DNA from: Flavobacterium jejuense
GTDB taxonomy: Bacteria > Bacteroidota > Bacteroidia > Flavobacteriales > Flavobacteriaceae
Reading direction: 5' to 3'
NCBI RefSeq assembly: GCF_006491595.2
Contig: NZ_VEVQ02000006.1
Location: forward strand, 226,196-290,195
Length of the DNA stretch: 64,000 nucleotides
The position numbers and the translations under genes are program-made. How positions within the stretch are numbered: position 1 is the stretch's first letter; each line of letters opens with the position of its first letter. A model generated the notes under the pieces. That model searched no databases and was not told where the DNA came from. It saw only the letters and a program-made list of their open reading frames with translations. Below are positions 8,561-17,751 of the stretch, piece by piece.

Positions 8561-10447
8561 TTATTTCAAAGTCTCAAAACTACGTTTTACAAAAGAAGTT
8601 AATTCTTCTCCTTTTAATAAACCTTGAGATAATTTAGCTAAATCTAGAGCTTGTTTTACTAAGCTAGCTTTTGCGTCTTCATTTTCAGTACTTAGAATTG
8701 AAGTGGCTAATTCAGAATTGGTATTTACCACTAAATTGTACATTTCAGGTAAATTACCCATTCCAAACATGCCTCCACCACCAGACTGACTCATTTCTTT
8801 CATTCTTCTCATGAATTCTGGTTGTGTAATCATAAATGGAGCCGATTTACTATCCATTGCTTCTAATTGAACTGAATAGGTTTCTTTTGGAACAATAGTT
8901 TCTAAAACTGTTTTTAAACTTTCTTTTTCGTCTTCAGATAATTTAGAAATTTGATTTTCTTCTTTTTGAATTAATTTTTCAATTACATCTCCATCTACAC
9001 GAGCAAAAGTTAAGTTCTCATTGTCAGCCTCTAATTTTTGAATTAAATGCGATACAATTGGACTGTCTAAAAGTAATACTTCGTATCCTTTTTCTTTAGC
9101 ACTTTCTATATAACTGTGTTGTGTTTCTTTGTTGGAAGCATAAAGAATAACTAGTTTTCCGTCTTTATCGGTTTGTGTGTCTTTTAGTTTTTCTTTTAAT
9201 TCTGCTAAAGTAAAATAGGTATTGTCAATTGTTGGATACAATACAAAATCACCTGCTTTTTCATAGAATTTTGGTTCTGAAAGCATTCCATATTCTAAAA
9301 CAATTTTAATGTCATTCCATTTTGCTTCAAAATCTTCACGATTTTCGTTAAATAAAGATTTTAATTTATCAGAAACTTTACGTGTAATATAATTTGAAAT
9401 TTTCTTAACATTTCCGTCTGCTTGTAAATAAGAACGAGAAACATTTAATGGAATATCTGGTGAATCAATAACTCCTTTCAACATGGTTAAAAACTCAGGA
9501 ACAATTCCATCTACATTATCTGTTACAAAAACTTGATTTTGATATAATTGAATTTTATCCTTCTGAATTTGTAAATCAGCAGCTAGTTTTGGGAAATATA
9601 AAATACCTGTTAGGTTAAAAGGGTAATCAACATTTAAATGGATATGAAATAATGGATCGTCAAATTGCATTGGGTACAATTCACGATAAAAACTCTTGTA
9701 ATCCTCGTCTTTTAAATCAGTAGGTTGTTTAGTCCAAGCTGGATTAGGATTGTTAATAATGTTTTCTACTTCTTTGTATTCTGTTTTATAATCTTCTGGA
9801 GCATCTTCTGGTTTTGGTAACGCTTCTTGCTTAGTTCCAAATTTAATTGGAATAGGCATAAATTTGTTGTATTTCGTTAATAAACCTTTAATCTTGCTTT
9901 CTTCTAAAAATTCTAGTGAATCTTCTGCTATATGAAGAATGATTTCAGTTCCTCTTTCGGTTTTATCATGAGGTACTAATGTAAATTCTGGGCTACCATC
10001 ACAGGTCCAATGAGCTGCTGGCTCATCTTTAAATGATTTAGTTATAAGCTCTACTTTTGAAGCTACCATAAAAGCAGAATAAAACCCTAAACCAAAATGA
10101 CCTATAACACCTGAATCTTTGGCAGAGTCTTTATATTTTTCTAAAAACTCTTCTGCACCTGAAAATGCAATTTGATTGATGTACTTTTCAACTTCTTCCA
10201 TAGTCATACCTAAACCTTGGTCTATGATATGTAATTTTTTGCCTTCTTTGTCAATTTTTACCTCGATTTTTGGATTGCCATATTCTACAGCAGCTTCACC
10301 TATACTGGTTAAATGTTTTAATTTTAAAGTTGCATCTGTAGCATTTGAGATAAGTTCACGTAAGAAAATTTCGTGATCACTGTACAAAAACTTTTTGATT
10401 AAAGGAAAGATGTTTTCTACTGATACATTAATTTTTCCACTAGACAT
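8561..10447 (-). CDS. htpG: Molecular chaperone HtpG (Hsp90)
   Basis: This 628-aa protein is the usual length for bacterial Hsp90. The N-terminal GHKL ATPase domain shows ELISNATDA, the DQGLGMT lid motif and GHFGLGFYSAFMVA. The middle domain contains NVSRSYLQ with the catalytic Arg loop, and the C-terminal dimerisation domain ends in a Gly-rich SQSGGGGMFGMGN segment followed by helices. It is a cytosolic ATP-dependent chaperone. It is transcribed alone and ends at a strong terminator. Confidence 0.97.
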   Translation of the reverse strand: MSSGKINVSVENIFPLIKKFLYSDHEIFLRELISNATDATLKLKHLTSIGEAAVEYGNPKIEVKIDKEGKKLHIIDQGLGMTMEEVEKYINQIAFSGAEEFLEKYKDSAKDSGVIGHFGLGFYSAFMVASKVELITKSFKDEPAAHWTCDGSPEFTLVPHDKTERGTEIILHIAEDSLEFLEESKIKGLLTKYNKFMPIPIKFGTKQEALPKPEDAPEDYKTEYKEVENIINNPNPAWTKQPTDLKDEDYKSFYRELYPMQFDDPLFHIHLNVDYPFNLTGILYFPKLAADLQIQKDKIQLYQNQVFVTDNVDGIVPEFLTMLKGVIDSPDIPLNVSRSYLQADGNVKKISNYITRKVSDKLKSLFNENREDFEAKWNDIKIVLEYGMLSEPKFYEKAGDFVLYPTIDNTYFTLAELKEKLKDTQTDKDGKLVILYASNKETQHSYIESAKEKGYEVLLLDSPIVSHLIQKLEADNENLTFARVDGDVIEKLIQKEENQISKLSEDEKESLKTVLETIVPKETYSVQLEAMDSKSAPFMITQPEFMRRMKEMSQSGGGGMFGMGNLPEMYNLVVNTNSELATSILSTENEDAKASLVKQALDLAKLSQGLLKGEELTSFVKRSFETLK

Positions 10448-10588
10448 ATTTATGATTTTTTAATTATACATTTTGATTTAATTCCTATTCAAAAGGAATA
10501 CCAATTTAAGTAAACTGACAAATTGGCTGAATGGAAATTCTGCAATTGAAAAATGAGATTATATAAAAAAAAGATAAAGAAATAGATT

Positions 10589-10596
10589 TACATTTG
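10589..10596 (+). promoter_or_regulatory. Promoter -7 element of the lipocalin-OmpA unit
   Basis: TACATTTG matches the Bacteroidota -7 consensus TAnnTTTG, 25 nt before the lipocalin ATG. It sits inside a small palindrome, TTTACATTTGTAAA. Confidence 0.65.
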
Positions 10597-10621
10597 TAAA
10601 AGAAATTAAAAAAATACAAAT

Positions 10622-11095
10622 ATGAAAAAAGTTTTAATAATTATGAGTTTAGTTGTAATGCTAGTCTCTTGTAAGTCGAATTCACCTGTTGGAACGAAAC
10701 TAGATATGAAGACAGAGGTTGCTTTAAAAGGGAATTGGAGTATATCGTCAGTTACTTATCCAGGTTCAGAATATATTAAGGTTACGTCTTTTAATATTGA
10801 AGATTCTCAATGTTTTGTAGGAAGTGAATGGAGTTTTATTTCAAATAATAATAAAGGAGAAATGAGATTAACAAAGGCAGCATGTAGTGGTTATAATTCA
10901 CCTATAACTTGGTATATAAATAAAGATGGGAAATTAGTAATGAAATTTTTAGAAGGAGTAAAAGCTAAAAAAATGGATATTGGATATGTTTTAACAGTTA
11001 CTAATGTTACTGAAAATTCATTTCAATTAATCGATAACATTAATGTAGGAGGTAAAAATACTAATGTAGTATATCAATTTATAAGAAATAATTAA
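10622..11095 (+). CDS. Lipocalin-like lipoprotein
   Basis: This 157-aa SPII lipoprotein (signal peptide with lipidated Cys17 in VSCK) has a short beta-rich body: LKGNWSISSVTYPG, CFVGSEWSFISNNNKGEM, WYINKDGKLVMKF, SFQLIDNI. The conserved G-x-W start of the barrel and the overall length fit the Bacteroidota 'lipocalin family protein' group. Its ligand is unknown and it is probably anchored in the outer membrane. It is 11 nt upstream of an OmpA-type lipoprotein gene, with one promoter and one terminator, so the pair is an operon. Confidence 0.78.
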   Translation: MKKVLIIMSLVVMLVSCKSNSPVGTKLDMKTEVALKGNWSISSVTYPGSEYIKVTSFNIEDSQCFVGSEWSFISNNNKGEMRLTKAACSGYNSPITWYINKDGKLVMKFLEGVKAKKMDIGYVLTVTNVTENSFQLIDNINVGGKNTNVVYQFIRNN

Positions 11096-11106
11096 AAATT
11101 AATAAT

Positions 11107-11802
11107 ATGAAAAAATCAATATTAATACTGACAGCTATTTCAATAAGTTTGTTAGTTAGTTTAAATAGTTGTAATGCAGTTAAGAATACAAATAAAACCC
11201 AAAGAGGAGCTACTATTGGTGCAGTTGGTGGAGCAATAATTGGTGGTGTATTAGGAAATAACATTGGAAAAGGTGGTAATGGAGCCCTTGGAGCTGTAAT
11301 AGGTGGTGTAGTTGGTGGTGTTGCGGGAGGTGTTATTGGAAATAAAATGGACAAGCAAGCAAGAGAAATAGAAACAGCTTTACCAGGAGCAGAAGTAAAG
11401 AGAGTTGGAGAAGGAATACAATTAGTTTTAGGAGAAAGTTCTGTGAATTTTGATTTTAATAAAGCTACATTAACAGCTTTAGCAAAACAAAACTTAGATA
11501 AATTAGTGCCTGTTTTTAAAGATTATGCAGATACAGATATTACTATTTTTGGATATACTGATAGTAAAGGTGCTGATGAGTATAATTTAAATTTGTCACA
11601 GCAACGTGCTACAAGTGTGAAAAATTATATGACACAGAAAGGAATTTCTTCTTCTAGATTTGTAATTAAAGGCATGGGAGAAGCTGATCCAATTGCAGAT
11701 AATGAAACTGATGCAGGAAGAAGCAAAAATAGACGTGTTGAATTTGCTATTGTTGCTAATGAAAAAATGATTGAAGATGCTAAAAATGAATCTCAAAAAT
11801 AA
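11107..11802 (+). CDS. OmpA/Pal-type lipoprotein with glycine-zipper segment
   Basis: This 231-aa SPII lipoprotein has Cys22 in LNSCNAVK. Residues about 35-80 form a Gly-zipper (repeated GAVGGAIIGGVLGN and GAVIGGVVGGVAGGVIGN units) likely to insert in the outer membrane. The C-terminal OmpA_C domain (about 105-220) has SVNFDFNKATLT, IFGYTDSKGADEYNLNLSQQRA and KNRRVEFAI, the peptidoglycan-binding signature with conserved Asp and Arg. It should tether the outer membrane to peptidoglycan. It forms an operon with the lipocalin gene. Confidence 0.9.
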   Translation: MKKSILILTAISISLLVSLNSCNAVKNTNKTQRGATIGAVGGAIIGGVLGNNIGKGGNGALGAVIGGVVGGVAGGVIGNKMDKQAREIETALPGAEVKRVGEGIQLVLGESSVNFDFNKATLTALAKQNLDKLVPVFKDYADTDITIFGYTDSKGADEYNLNLSQQRATSVKNYMTQKGISSSRFVIKGMGEADPIADNETDAGRSKNRRVEFAIVANEKMIEDAKNESQK

Positions 11803-11822
11803 AATATTGTTTCAATGCTAAT

Positions 11823-11852
11823 AAAAAAGACTGTTTTAATACAGTCTTTTTT
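11823..11852. terminator. Bidirectional intrinsic terminator
   Basis: A 12-bp stem AAAAAAGACTGT/ACAGTCTTTTTT has a 6-nt loop. It lies between the convergent OmpA gene and the OMP gene at 11861. Confidence 0.88.
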
Positions 11853-11860
11853 GTTTTATA

Positions 11861-12463
11861 TTAATAATATTCGTCAAATTTATAAATGATTCCTCCAGTA
11901 ACATTATACATAATTCCAGTAATAGAATTTGGATACCCTTGATAAGTAAATTGACCATCAAAGCCATAATGTTGTGATAAATTAATAATAACAGAAGTGT
12001 CAATTGCAAAATATAAACCCTGTGATATCTTAATTTTCGGAGTTAAACCAATAATAGCATTTGCAGTATTGTCTGCATTAGTATATTCGGTAGATTTAAT
12101 AAAAGAATAACCACCTCCAGCATGTGCTGATAAATTAAACGAACTGTATAAACTTGTAGGATCAATTAAGTCAGAAATGTTAGCTGTTGCTTGTAAAGAA
12201 ATTCGTGTAACGTTTACTCCTGTCTCTTTGTTAAAAAAATCCCCATTTGATCTAAATTGGTCAGAGCCAAAATCTAATTTAGCACCAAAAGACTCATTAA
12301 AATCATATAGAATTCCACCACCAAAGTGAGAGAAATTTGTAATACTTGGATTCATTACTCCGTTTAAGCCATAGTTTACTTCTATACCAAATTGTGCTTT
12401 TGAGGAATTGGAAAATAAAAAGAAAGCTAAAATTAGGCTAAATGTGAAAAAATTTCGTGTCAT
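11861..12463 (-). CDS. Small outer-membrane beta-barrel protein
   Basis: This 200-aa protein has a signal peptide ending near SSKAQ (residue 24). Alternating hydrophobic strands (FGIEVNYGLNG, FGGGILYDFNESFGAKLDFG, SLQATANISDL, FNLSAHAGGGYSF, ITGIMYNVTGGIIYKF) end in aromatic residues, as in 8-strand porin-like barrels (OMP_b-brl type). Its function is unknown. It is transcribed alone and converges on the OmpA lipoprotein gene with a shared terminator. Confidence 0.72.
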   Translation of the reverse strand: MTRNFFTFSLILAFFLFSNSSKAQFGIEVNYGLNGVMNPSITNFSHFGGGILYDFNESFGAKLDFGSDQFRSNGDFFNKETGVNVTRISLQATANISDLIDPTSLYSSFNLSAHAGGGYSFIKSTEYTNADNTANAIIGLTPKIKISQGLYFAIDTSVIINLSQHYGFDGQFTYQGYPNSITGIMYNVTGGIIYKFDEYY

Positions 12464-12615
12464 TTTGAATTTTAATAGGTTGTTATTTTGGGAGTCGCAA
12501 GATAGAAATTAATTTTTATCTAATGAAGCCCTTTTTATTAACAATTTAGTGTTTTTAAATGTTAACAGGATTAAAGTCATTTTATTTGTAAGTTTGTTGA
12601 AATTTTAATTGAAAA

Positions 12616-13545
12616 ATGTTAAAAGTATCGAATATATCTTTTTCTTACACAAGTGATCCATTGCTTAAAAAAATGAGTTTTTCCTTAGCGAAAGGTAGCT
12701 TTTTGGCGCTTATTGGAGAAAGTGGTTGTGGGAAAAGTACACTATTGAAATTAATATATGGTTTACATGATTTAGAATTGGGTTCAATTTTTTGGAATGA
12801 TGATTCTGTTTTAGGTCCAAAATTTAATTTAGTACCTGGAATGCCATATATGAAATATTTGGCTCAAGATTTCGATTTGATGCCTTATGTGACTGTTGCA
12901 GAAAATGTGGGTAAATTTTTATCGAATTTTTATCCAGAAGAAAAAGAAAGAAGAGTGAATGAATTACTTGAAGTAGTAGAAATGACAGGGTTTGCGAATA
13001 CAAAGGCTCAACTATTAAGCGGTGGTCAAATGCAGCGAGTAGCTTTAGCAAAAGTCTTAGCTTTAGAACCAGAATTGTTATTGTTAGATGAGCCCTTTAG
13101 TCATATTGATAATTTTCTGAAAAATAGTCTTAGGCGTAAAATTTTTAAATATTTAAAGAAAAAAGAAATTACTTGCATTATAGCAACACACGATACTAAT
13201 GATGTGCTTTCGTTTTGTGATGAAGTGTTAGTAATGAAAGAAGGAGAAATAATTGATATAGGGCAGACAGAAGAAATTTATAGGTATCCTAGTTCATTTT
13301 ATTCAGCATCTTTATTTGGAGAAGTAAATGAAATAAAATGGGAAGAAAATGAACTATTTGTTTACCCACATCAATTGGAAATGTCCCTAAATTCAACTTT
13401 TGAAGTGGAAGTAAAAGAATCTTATTTTAAAGGAGATAAATACCTTATTGAATCTGTCTTTAATAATCAAATTGTGTTTTTTGAGAGTAAATATAATATA
13501 GAACGAAACACTAAAATAGGTTTGAAAATAAAAATAGACTTGTAA
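12616..13545 (+). CDS. ABC transporter ATP-binding protein
   Basis: This 309-aa cytosolic ATPase has Walker A GESGCGKST (about residues 34-42), a Q-loop (KYLAQDFDLMPYVTV), signature LLSGGQMQRVALAKVLA, Walker B ELLLLDEPF, D-loop SHID and H-loop ATHDTND. A C-terminal extension of about 80 residues resembles the regulatory part of PotA/UgpC-type importer ATPases. No permease or binding-protein gene is adjacent, so its partner is unknown. The terminator stem overlaps its last codons and stop. Confidence 0.87.
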   Translation: MLKVSNISFSYTSDPLLKKMSFSLAKGSFLALIGESGCGKSTLLKLIYGLHDLELGSIFWNDDSVLGPKFNLVPGMPYMKYLAQDFDLMPYVTVAENVGKFLSNFYPEEKERRVNELLEVVEMTGFANTKAQLLSGGQMQRVALAKVLALEPELLLLDEPFSHIDNFLKNSLRRKIFKYLKKKEITCIIATHDTNDVLSFCDEVLVMKEGEIIDIGQTEEIYRYPSSFYSASLFGEVNEIKWEENELFVYPHQLEMSLNSTFEVEVKESYFKGDKYLIESVFNNQIVFFESKYNIERNTKIGLKIKIDL

Positions 13546-13563
13546 AAACTACAAGTCTATTTT
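13531..13563 (+). terminator. Terminator overlapping the ABC gene stop codon
   Basis: A 13-bp stem AAAATAGACTTGT/ACAAGTCTATTTT has a 7-nt loop, followed by a T run. Its left arm encodes the last residues and contains the start of the TAA. Confidence 0.85.
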
Positions 13564-13589
13564 TTAGTTTAACCAATAATTTAAAAAAA

Positions 13590-16004
13590 TTAATTTTTTA
13601 AATACTTTTCTAAGAATTGGTCTTGTTCCCATAGCAAATGAAAAATATTTTCTTCAGCTACATAGCCATGACTTTCTTTAGGTAAAAGTACCATTCTAAC
13701 AGGAGCACCTAATCCTTTTAAAGCTTGAAAATAGCGTTCTGTTTGTAAGGTAAATGTTCCTGGATTATTATCTGCTTCTCCATGTACTAAGAGTAAAGGT
13801 GTTTTCATTTTGGAAGCATTCATAAAAGGAGACATAGTGTTGTAAACTTCTGGTACATCCCAATAATTGCGTTGCTCACTTTGGAAGCCAAAAGGAGTTA
13901 AAGTTCTATTATAAGCACCGCTTCGAGCAATTCCGCAGGCAAATAAATCAGAATGTGTTAATAAATTAGCAGTCATAAATGCACCATAAGAATGACCACC
14001 AACGGCTACTTTTTTTCTGTTAATATAGCCTAAATTATCTACTGCATCAATTGCTGCTTTGGCATTAGCTACTAATTGTGGTATAAAAGTGTCATTTGGT
14101 TCTATTGTACCTTCTCCAATAATAGGAAATGATGCATCATCTAAAACGGCATATCCTCTGGTTACCCAATAAACAAACGAACCATAATAAGGAAATGTAA
14201 AATCATTTGGATTTTGCGTATTTTGACCAGCACTGTTTTTATCTTTAAATTCCTCTGGATAAGCCCATATTAATAGAGGTAACTTTTTATCTTTTTTAGT
14301 TCGATCATAATTTGCTGGTAAATACAAAGTGCCTGAAAGTGTTACACCATCGTTTCTTTTATAACTTATCACTTCTTTGTAGACATTGTTTAGACTTTCA
14401 AATGGGTTTTTGAAAGCCGTAACGGCAGTTAATTTTTTATTTTTTAAATTTCTAAAATAGTAATTAGGATATTCATTTTTAGATTGAATCATTACTAATA
14501 ATTCCCCTTTTTTAATATCTTCAATCGATAATAAATCTTCTTTTTTATCAGTAAGTTTTGAAGTGTATAGTCTTTTTGTTTTTAAAGTATTGTTGTCAAA
14601 TTCATCAATGAAAGGGAATTGGCCTTCTTTGGTATAACCATCACCAAGTAAATACATTTTATTATTTTCAATGGCTAAAATATAATTGCCCATTTCATTT
14701 TTCTTAGTTTCAAAATTACCTGGATCGTTGTATTTGTCTTGGTAGTTTCTATCCCAAATTAACCTTGGATTAGCACCTTGAACTGAAGGGTCAATTAAAT
14801 AGGTTTTACTATTTCTAGTGTCATACCAATAATCAGTTACAACAGCTGTGCTTTTATTTCCCCATTGAATACCACCAAATCTTTGTTTGACTTTTAGTAA
14901 TGATTTTGGATTATCTGAAAAAGGAGCATCCCATAAAAATAATTCATCTCTAAAAGGCACTTCATTTGCTTGGTCACCTTCGTCAAGTGCTTCAACAAAG
15001 TAAAGTGTTGCTGGTAAATCATTTCTCCAATTCATGTTTCTTTTACCTGTGCGGGTAGACATAAATCCTTTTGGAGCTATTTCATTCAAAGAAACTTCAT
15101 TTACCGTTTTAATTTCTTTTCCATTGATATCATAAACAACTGTTATTTGAGGAAAACGACTATAAGGCACAAGATAGGAAAAAGGTTTTTCTATTGAAGT
15201 AATCATTACGTAATTCCCATCAGGTGAGAAACTAACGTCAGAAAACATTCCAGGTGTTTTAGTGAAATGTGTTTTATTTCCTTTTAAATCGATTTTATAT
15301 ACTACAGAAGTAGTTAATGTTTTAAAATTAGCTTCGTCTGTTTTATTTTTTAATAAATCTTGATAAGTTCTGTTTTGAGAAACTTTCCCTTCACTTTCAG
15401 AAACTGTTGGTCCTTTTGGTAGCTCTTTTTTTACGTTAATTAAATCGGGTTTATCTTGTAAAAGAGTCTTTATTAATAAGGCATTACTATCTTTAAACCA
15501 GCTAATAGGGTTTCCCATATTAGCATTTAAAAGAGAATTACTTATTTTTGTTGCTTTGGCAGTGGCTACATCAATATACCATAAAGTTACACCTACATCT
15601 GTGGTGTTAGTAAAAGAAATTAATTTTTCATTTGGTGACCACGATATATTGGCAATTTTAGGATTCTCTGGCAAACCCGTAACTTGCTTTTTTGTTTTGT
15701 CTTTTATTTTACCAATTTTTAAATTATTTACATAAGTTACTGTACTTGAAATGTTTGTTGTTGGGTTAATACGCAATCCACCCAGACGCATTTCATCTTG
15801 ATTTAAATCATCAAGATGTTTGTAAGTATTTCTATAACTTAAAAGCATGTACTCCTTTTTGGTATCCATTGATACACTTGGTGCTCTTTCGTAATTGGCT
15901 AATGCTAAGATTTCTTGTGGTGGTTTTTGATACGTCAAGTTTTCCTGAGAGAACACAGTAACACTCAAGAAAAAAAAGGATAAACAGGTAAAAAATGATT
16001 TCAT
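13590..16004 (-). CDS. S9 family serine peptidase (prolyl oligopeptidase-like), secreted
   Basis: The ATG at 16004 is preferred over one 10 codons upstream because it gives a clean signal peptide (MKSFFTCLSFFFLSVTVFSQ). The protein is then about 804 aa: an N-terminal propeller (residues about 25-550) with repeats such as ISWSPNEKLISFTN and VSFSPDGNYVMIT, and a C-terminal alpha/beta hydrolase domain. The triad is visible: Ser in GGHSYGAFMTANLL, Asp in VHGEADNNPGT and His in PKESHGY. It should cleave short peptides in the periplasm. It is a single gene and converges on the ABC gene. Confidence 0.92.
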   Translation of the reverse strand: MKSFFTCLSFFFLSVTVFSQENLTYQKPPQEILALANYERAPSVSMDTKKEYMLLSYRNTYKHLDDLNQDEMRLGGLRINPTTNISSTVTYVNNLKIGKIKDKTKKQVTGLPENPKIANISWSPNEKLISFTNTTDVGVTLWYIDVATAKATKISNSLLNANMGNPISWFKDSNALLIKTLLQDKPDLINVKKELPKGPTVSESEGKVSQNRTYQDLLKNKTDEANFKTLTTSVVYKIDLKGNKTHFTKTPGMFSDVSFSPDGNYVMITSIEKPFSYLVPYSRFPQITVVYDINGKEIKTVNEVSLNEIAPKGFMSTRTGKRNMNWRNDLPATLYFVEALDEGDQANEVPFRDELFLWDAPFSDNPKSLLKVKQRFGGIQWGNKSTAVVTDYWYDTRNSKTYLIDPSVQGANPRLIWDRNYQDKYNDPGNFETKKNEMGNYILAIENNKMYLLGDGYTKEGQFPFIDEFDNNTLKTKRLYTSKLTDKKEDLLSIEDIKKGELLVMIQSKNEYPNYYFRNLKNKKLTAVTAFKNPFESLNNVYKEVISYKRNDGVTLSGTLYLPANYDRTKKDKKLPLLIWAYPEEFKDKNSAGQNTQNPNDFTFPYYGSFVYWVTRGYAVLDDASFPIIGEGTIEPNDTFIPQLVANAKAAIDAVDNLGYINRKKVAVGGHSYGAFMTANLLTHSDLFACGIARSGAYNRTLTPFGFQSEQRNYWDVPEVYNTMSPFMNASKMKTPLLLVHGEADNNPGTFTLQTERYFQALKGLGAPVRMVLLPKESHGYVAEENIFHLLWEQDQFLEKYLKN

Positions 16005-16152
16005 TTGGAATGGTATAATTAGTTTCTTTCCCAAAAATATTGAATTTAAAATCTTAAAATATGTAAATTTTGTTAAAATGTAATTTTAAAATGTCTAATT
16101 TTGAGATTAATGAAAAAATGGGCTTTGTAATTCATTTAAAATGATAATTTAC

Positions 16153-16160
16153 TAAATTTG
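16153..16160 (+). promoter_or_regulatory. Promoter -7 element of fabH-like gene
   Basis: TAAATTTG matches the TAnnTTTG consensus, 29 nt before the ATG. Confidence 0.65.
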
Positions 16161-16189
16161 CCTAGCTTAAAATATAAATAGTGTAAAAA

Positions 16190-17197
16190 ATGTATCATTC
16201 AAAAATAACAGGTTTAGGGTATTATGTTCCTGATAACGTTGTTACAAACAACGATTTATCAAAAAAAATGGATACCAATCATGAATGGATTCAAGAACGA
16301 ACTGGAATTCAAGAGAGAAGGCATGTTATAAGAGGGGAAGATACCACGACTTCAATGGGTGTAAAAGCTGCAAAAATAGCTATTGAAAGAGCTAAAATAG
16401 ATAAAGATGATATTGATTTTATAATTTTTGCTACGTTAAGTCCTGATTATTATTTTCCTGGACCTGGTGTTTTAGTGCAACGCGATTTGGGATTGAAAAC
16501 GGTTGGTGCATTAGATGTAAGAAACCAATGTTCTGGATTTATTTATGCCATTTCAGTTGCCGACCAATATATTAAAACAGGAATGTATAAAAACATTTTG
16601 GTAATTGGTTCTGAATTACATTCCACTGGTTTAGATATGACTACTCGTGGTCGAGGTGTTTCTGTAATTTTTGGTGATGGAGCAGGAGCAGCTATCTTAA
16701 GTAGAGAAGAAGATTTGTCTAAAGGAATTTTGTCAACGCATTTACATTCTGAAGGACAACATGCAGAGGAATTATCTTTAATTGCTCCAGGAATGGGAAA
16801 ACGTTGGGTATTAGATATTCTAGCAGACAATGATCCAAATGATGAAAGTTATTATCCATATATGAACGGTCAGTTTGTATTTAAAAACGCAGTTGTTCGT
16901 TTTAGCGAAGTCATTAATGAAGGTTTACAAGCTAATAATTTACAAGTTTCAGATATTAATATGTTGATTCCGCATCAAGCGAATTTGAGAATTTCTCAGT
17001 TTATCCAACAAAAATTCAAACTAACGGATGACCAAGTGTATAACAACATTCAGAAGTATGGAAATACAACTGCAGCTTCTATTCCAATTGCTTTAACAGA
17101 AGCTTGGGAACAAGGGAAAATTAAAGAAGGGGATTTAGTGGTTTTAGCTGCTTTTGGAAGTGGATTTACATGGGGAAGTGCAATCATTCGTTGGTAA
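16190..17197 (+). CDS. fabH: 3-oxoacyl-[acyl-carrier-protein] synthase III-type enzyme
   Basis: This 335-aa thiolase-fold condensing enzyme carries the KAS III triad: Cys114 in RNQCSGFIYA, His in PHQANLRI and Asn in GNTTAAS. The N-terminus (ITGLGYYVPDNVVTN) and WIQERTGIQERR loop are standard, and the C-terminus GSGFTWGSAIIRW is intact. It condenses acyl-CoA with malonyl-ACP. Flavobacteria often have a main fabH beside plsX/rpmF and extra paralogues; none of those neighbours is here, so this may be an accessory KAS III, and the symbol refers to the family. A DUF4348 lipoprotein gene follows 6 nt later. Confidence 0.88.
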   Translation: MYHSKITGLGYYVPDNVVTNNDLSKKMDTNHEWIQERTGIQERRHVIRGEDTTTSMGVKAAKIAIERAKIDKDDIDFIIFATLSPDYYFPGPGVLVQRDLGLKTVGALDVRNQCSGFIYAISVADQYIKTGMYKNILVIGSELHSTGLDMTTRGRGVSVIFGDGAGAAILSREEDLSKGILSTHLHSEGQHAEELSLIAPGMGKRWVLDILADNDPNDESYYPYMNGQFVFKNAVVRFSEVINEGLQANNLQVSDINMLIPHQANLRISQFIQQKFKLTDDQVYNNIQKYGNTTAASIPIALTEAWEQGKIKEGDLVVLAAFGSGFTWGSAIIRW

Positions 17198-17203
17198 ATA
17201 AAA

Positions 17204-17716
17204 ATGATAAATAATTTTAAGAATAAAACTGTTTTGTCTAGATTGACGAAACAGTTTGTTTTTGTGATGAGTTTCTTTACTTACTTTCTAACTATCAGTT
17301 GTAAAAATGAGAATGTAAAAGAAGCAGTTAAAGAGACTGAAACCAAAAACAAGTCAAATATAGAAGTTGAATATAAAGAAGTTGAACCAAAAATAGAAGA
17401 AGAATTTTCAAATTTCATTGAAAAATTCAGCAAAGATTCCATTTTTCAAATAAGCAGGATTCATTTTCCATTAACCATTCAGCTTTTAGATGATGATTTT
17501 GAATTAGTTGATTTCTCAATAGTTAAGGGTGATTATTTGATGTTGACTTTCATGTATCCTTCTGATTTTGTTGAGTTTAAACAAAAGACTGTTGTTGATG
17601 AAAACGATGCTTTTATAGAAGTTAGAGGTACTGGTAATGGAATAATGATTGATTATTTCTTTGAAAAAATAAATGGAAAATGGCAATTGAAAACTTGGGT
17701 AGATAAATCAACATAA
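17204..17716 (+). CDS. DUF4348-like lipoprotein
   Basis: This 170-aa protein starts 6 nt after the fabH-like gene. A hydrophobic stretch ends at ISCKNEN, consistent with lipidation at Cys33; an internal Met22 would give a shorter, more typical signal peptide and could be the true start. After a Lys/Glu-rich linker, the globular part (FSNFIEKFSKDSIFQISRI ... FPLTI ... WQLKTWVDKS) resembles DUF4348 proteins of Bacteroidota. Function is unknown. It ends at a bidirectional terminator. Confidence 0.65.
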   Translation: MINNFKNKTVLSRLTKQFVFVMSFFTYFLTISCKNENVKEAVKETETKNKSNIEVEYKEVEPKIEEEFSNFIEKFSKDSIFQISRIHFPLTIQLLDDDFELVDFSIVKGDYLMLTFMYPSDFVEFKQKTVVDENDAFIEVRGTGNGIMIDYFFEKINGKWQLKTWVDKST

Positions 17717-17748
17717 AAAATGCGATTCAATTTTGAATCGCATTTTTT
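17715..17748. terminator. Bidirectional intrinsic terminator
   Basis: A perfect 16-bp stem, AAAAAATGCGATTCAA with TTGAATCGCATTTTTT, has a 2-nt spacer (the real loop is slightly larger). It serves the convergent genes at 17204 and 17752. Confidence 0.9.
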
Positions 17749-17751
17749 TGA

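Noticed and set aside
11079..11354. Minus-strand Pro-rich 91-aa frame
   Set aside because: It is the antisense of the Gly-zipper of the OmpA lipoprotein; the Pro runs are complements of Gly codons.
16005..16034. Upstream ATG (16034) of the S9 peptidase as the true start
   Set aside because: It would place ten extra residues before a textbook signal peptide; the ATG at 16004 is preferred.
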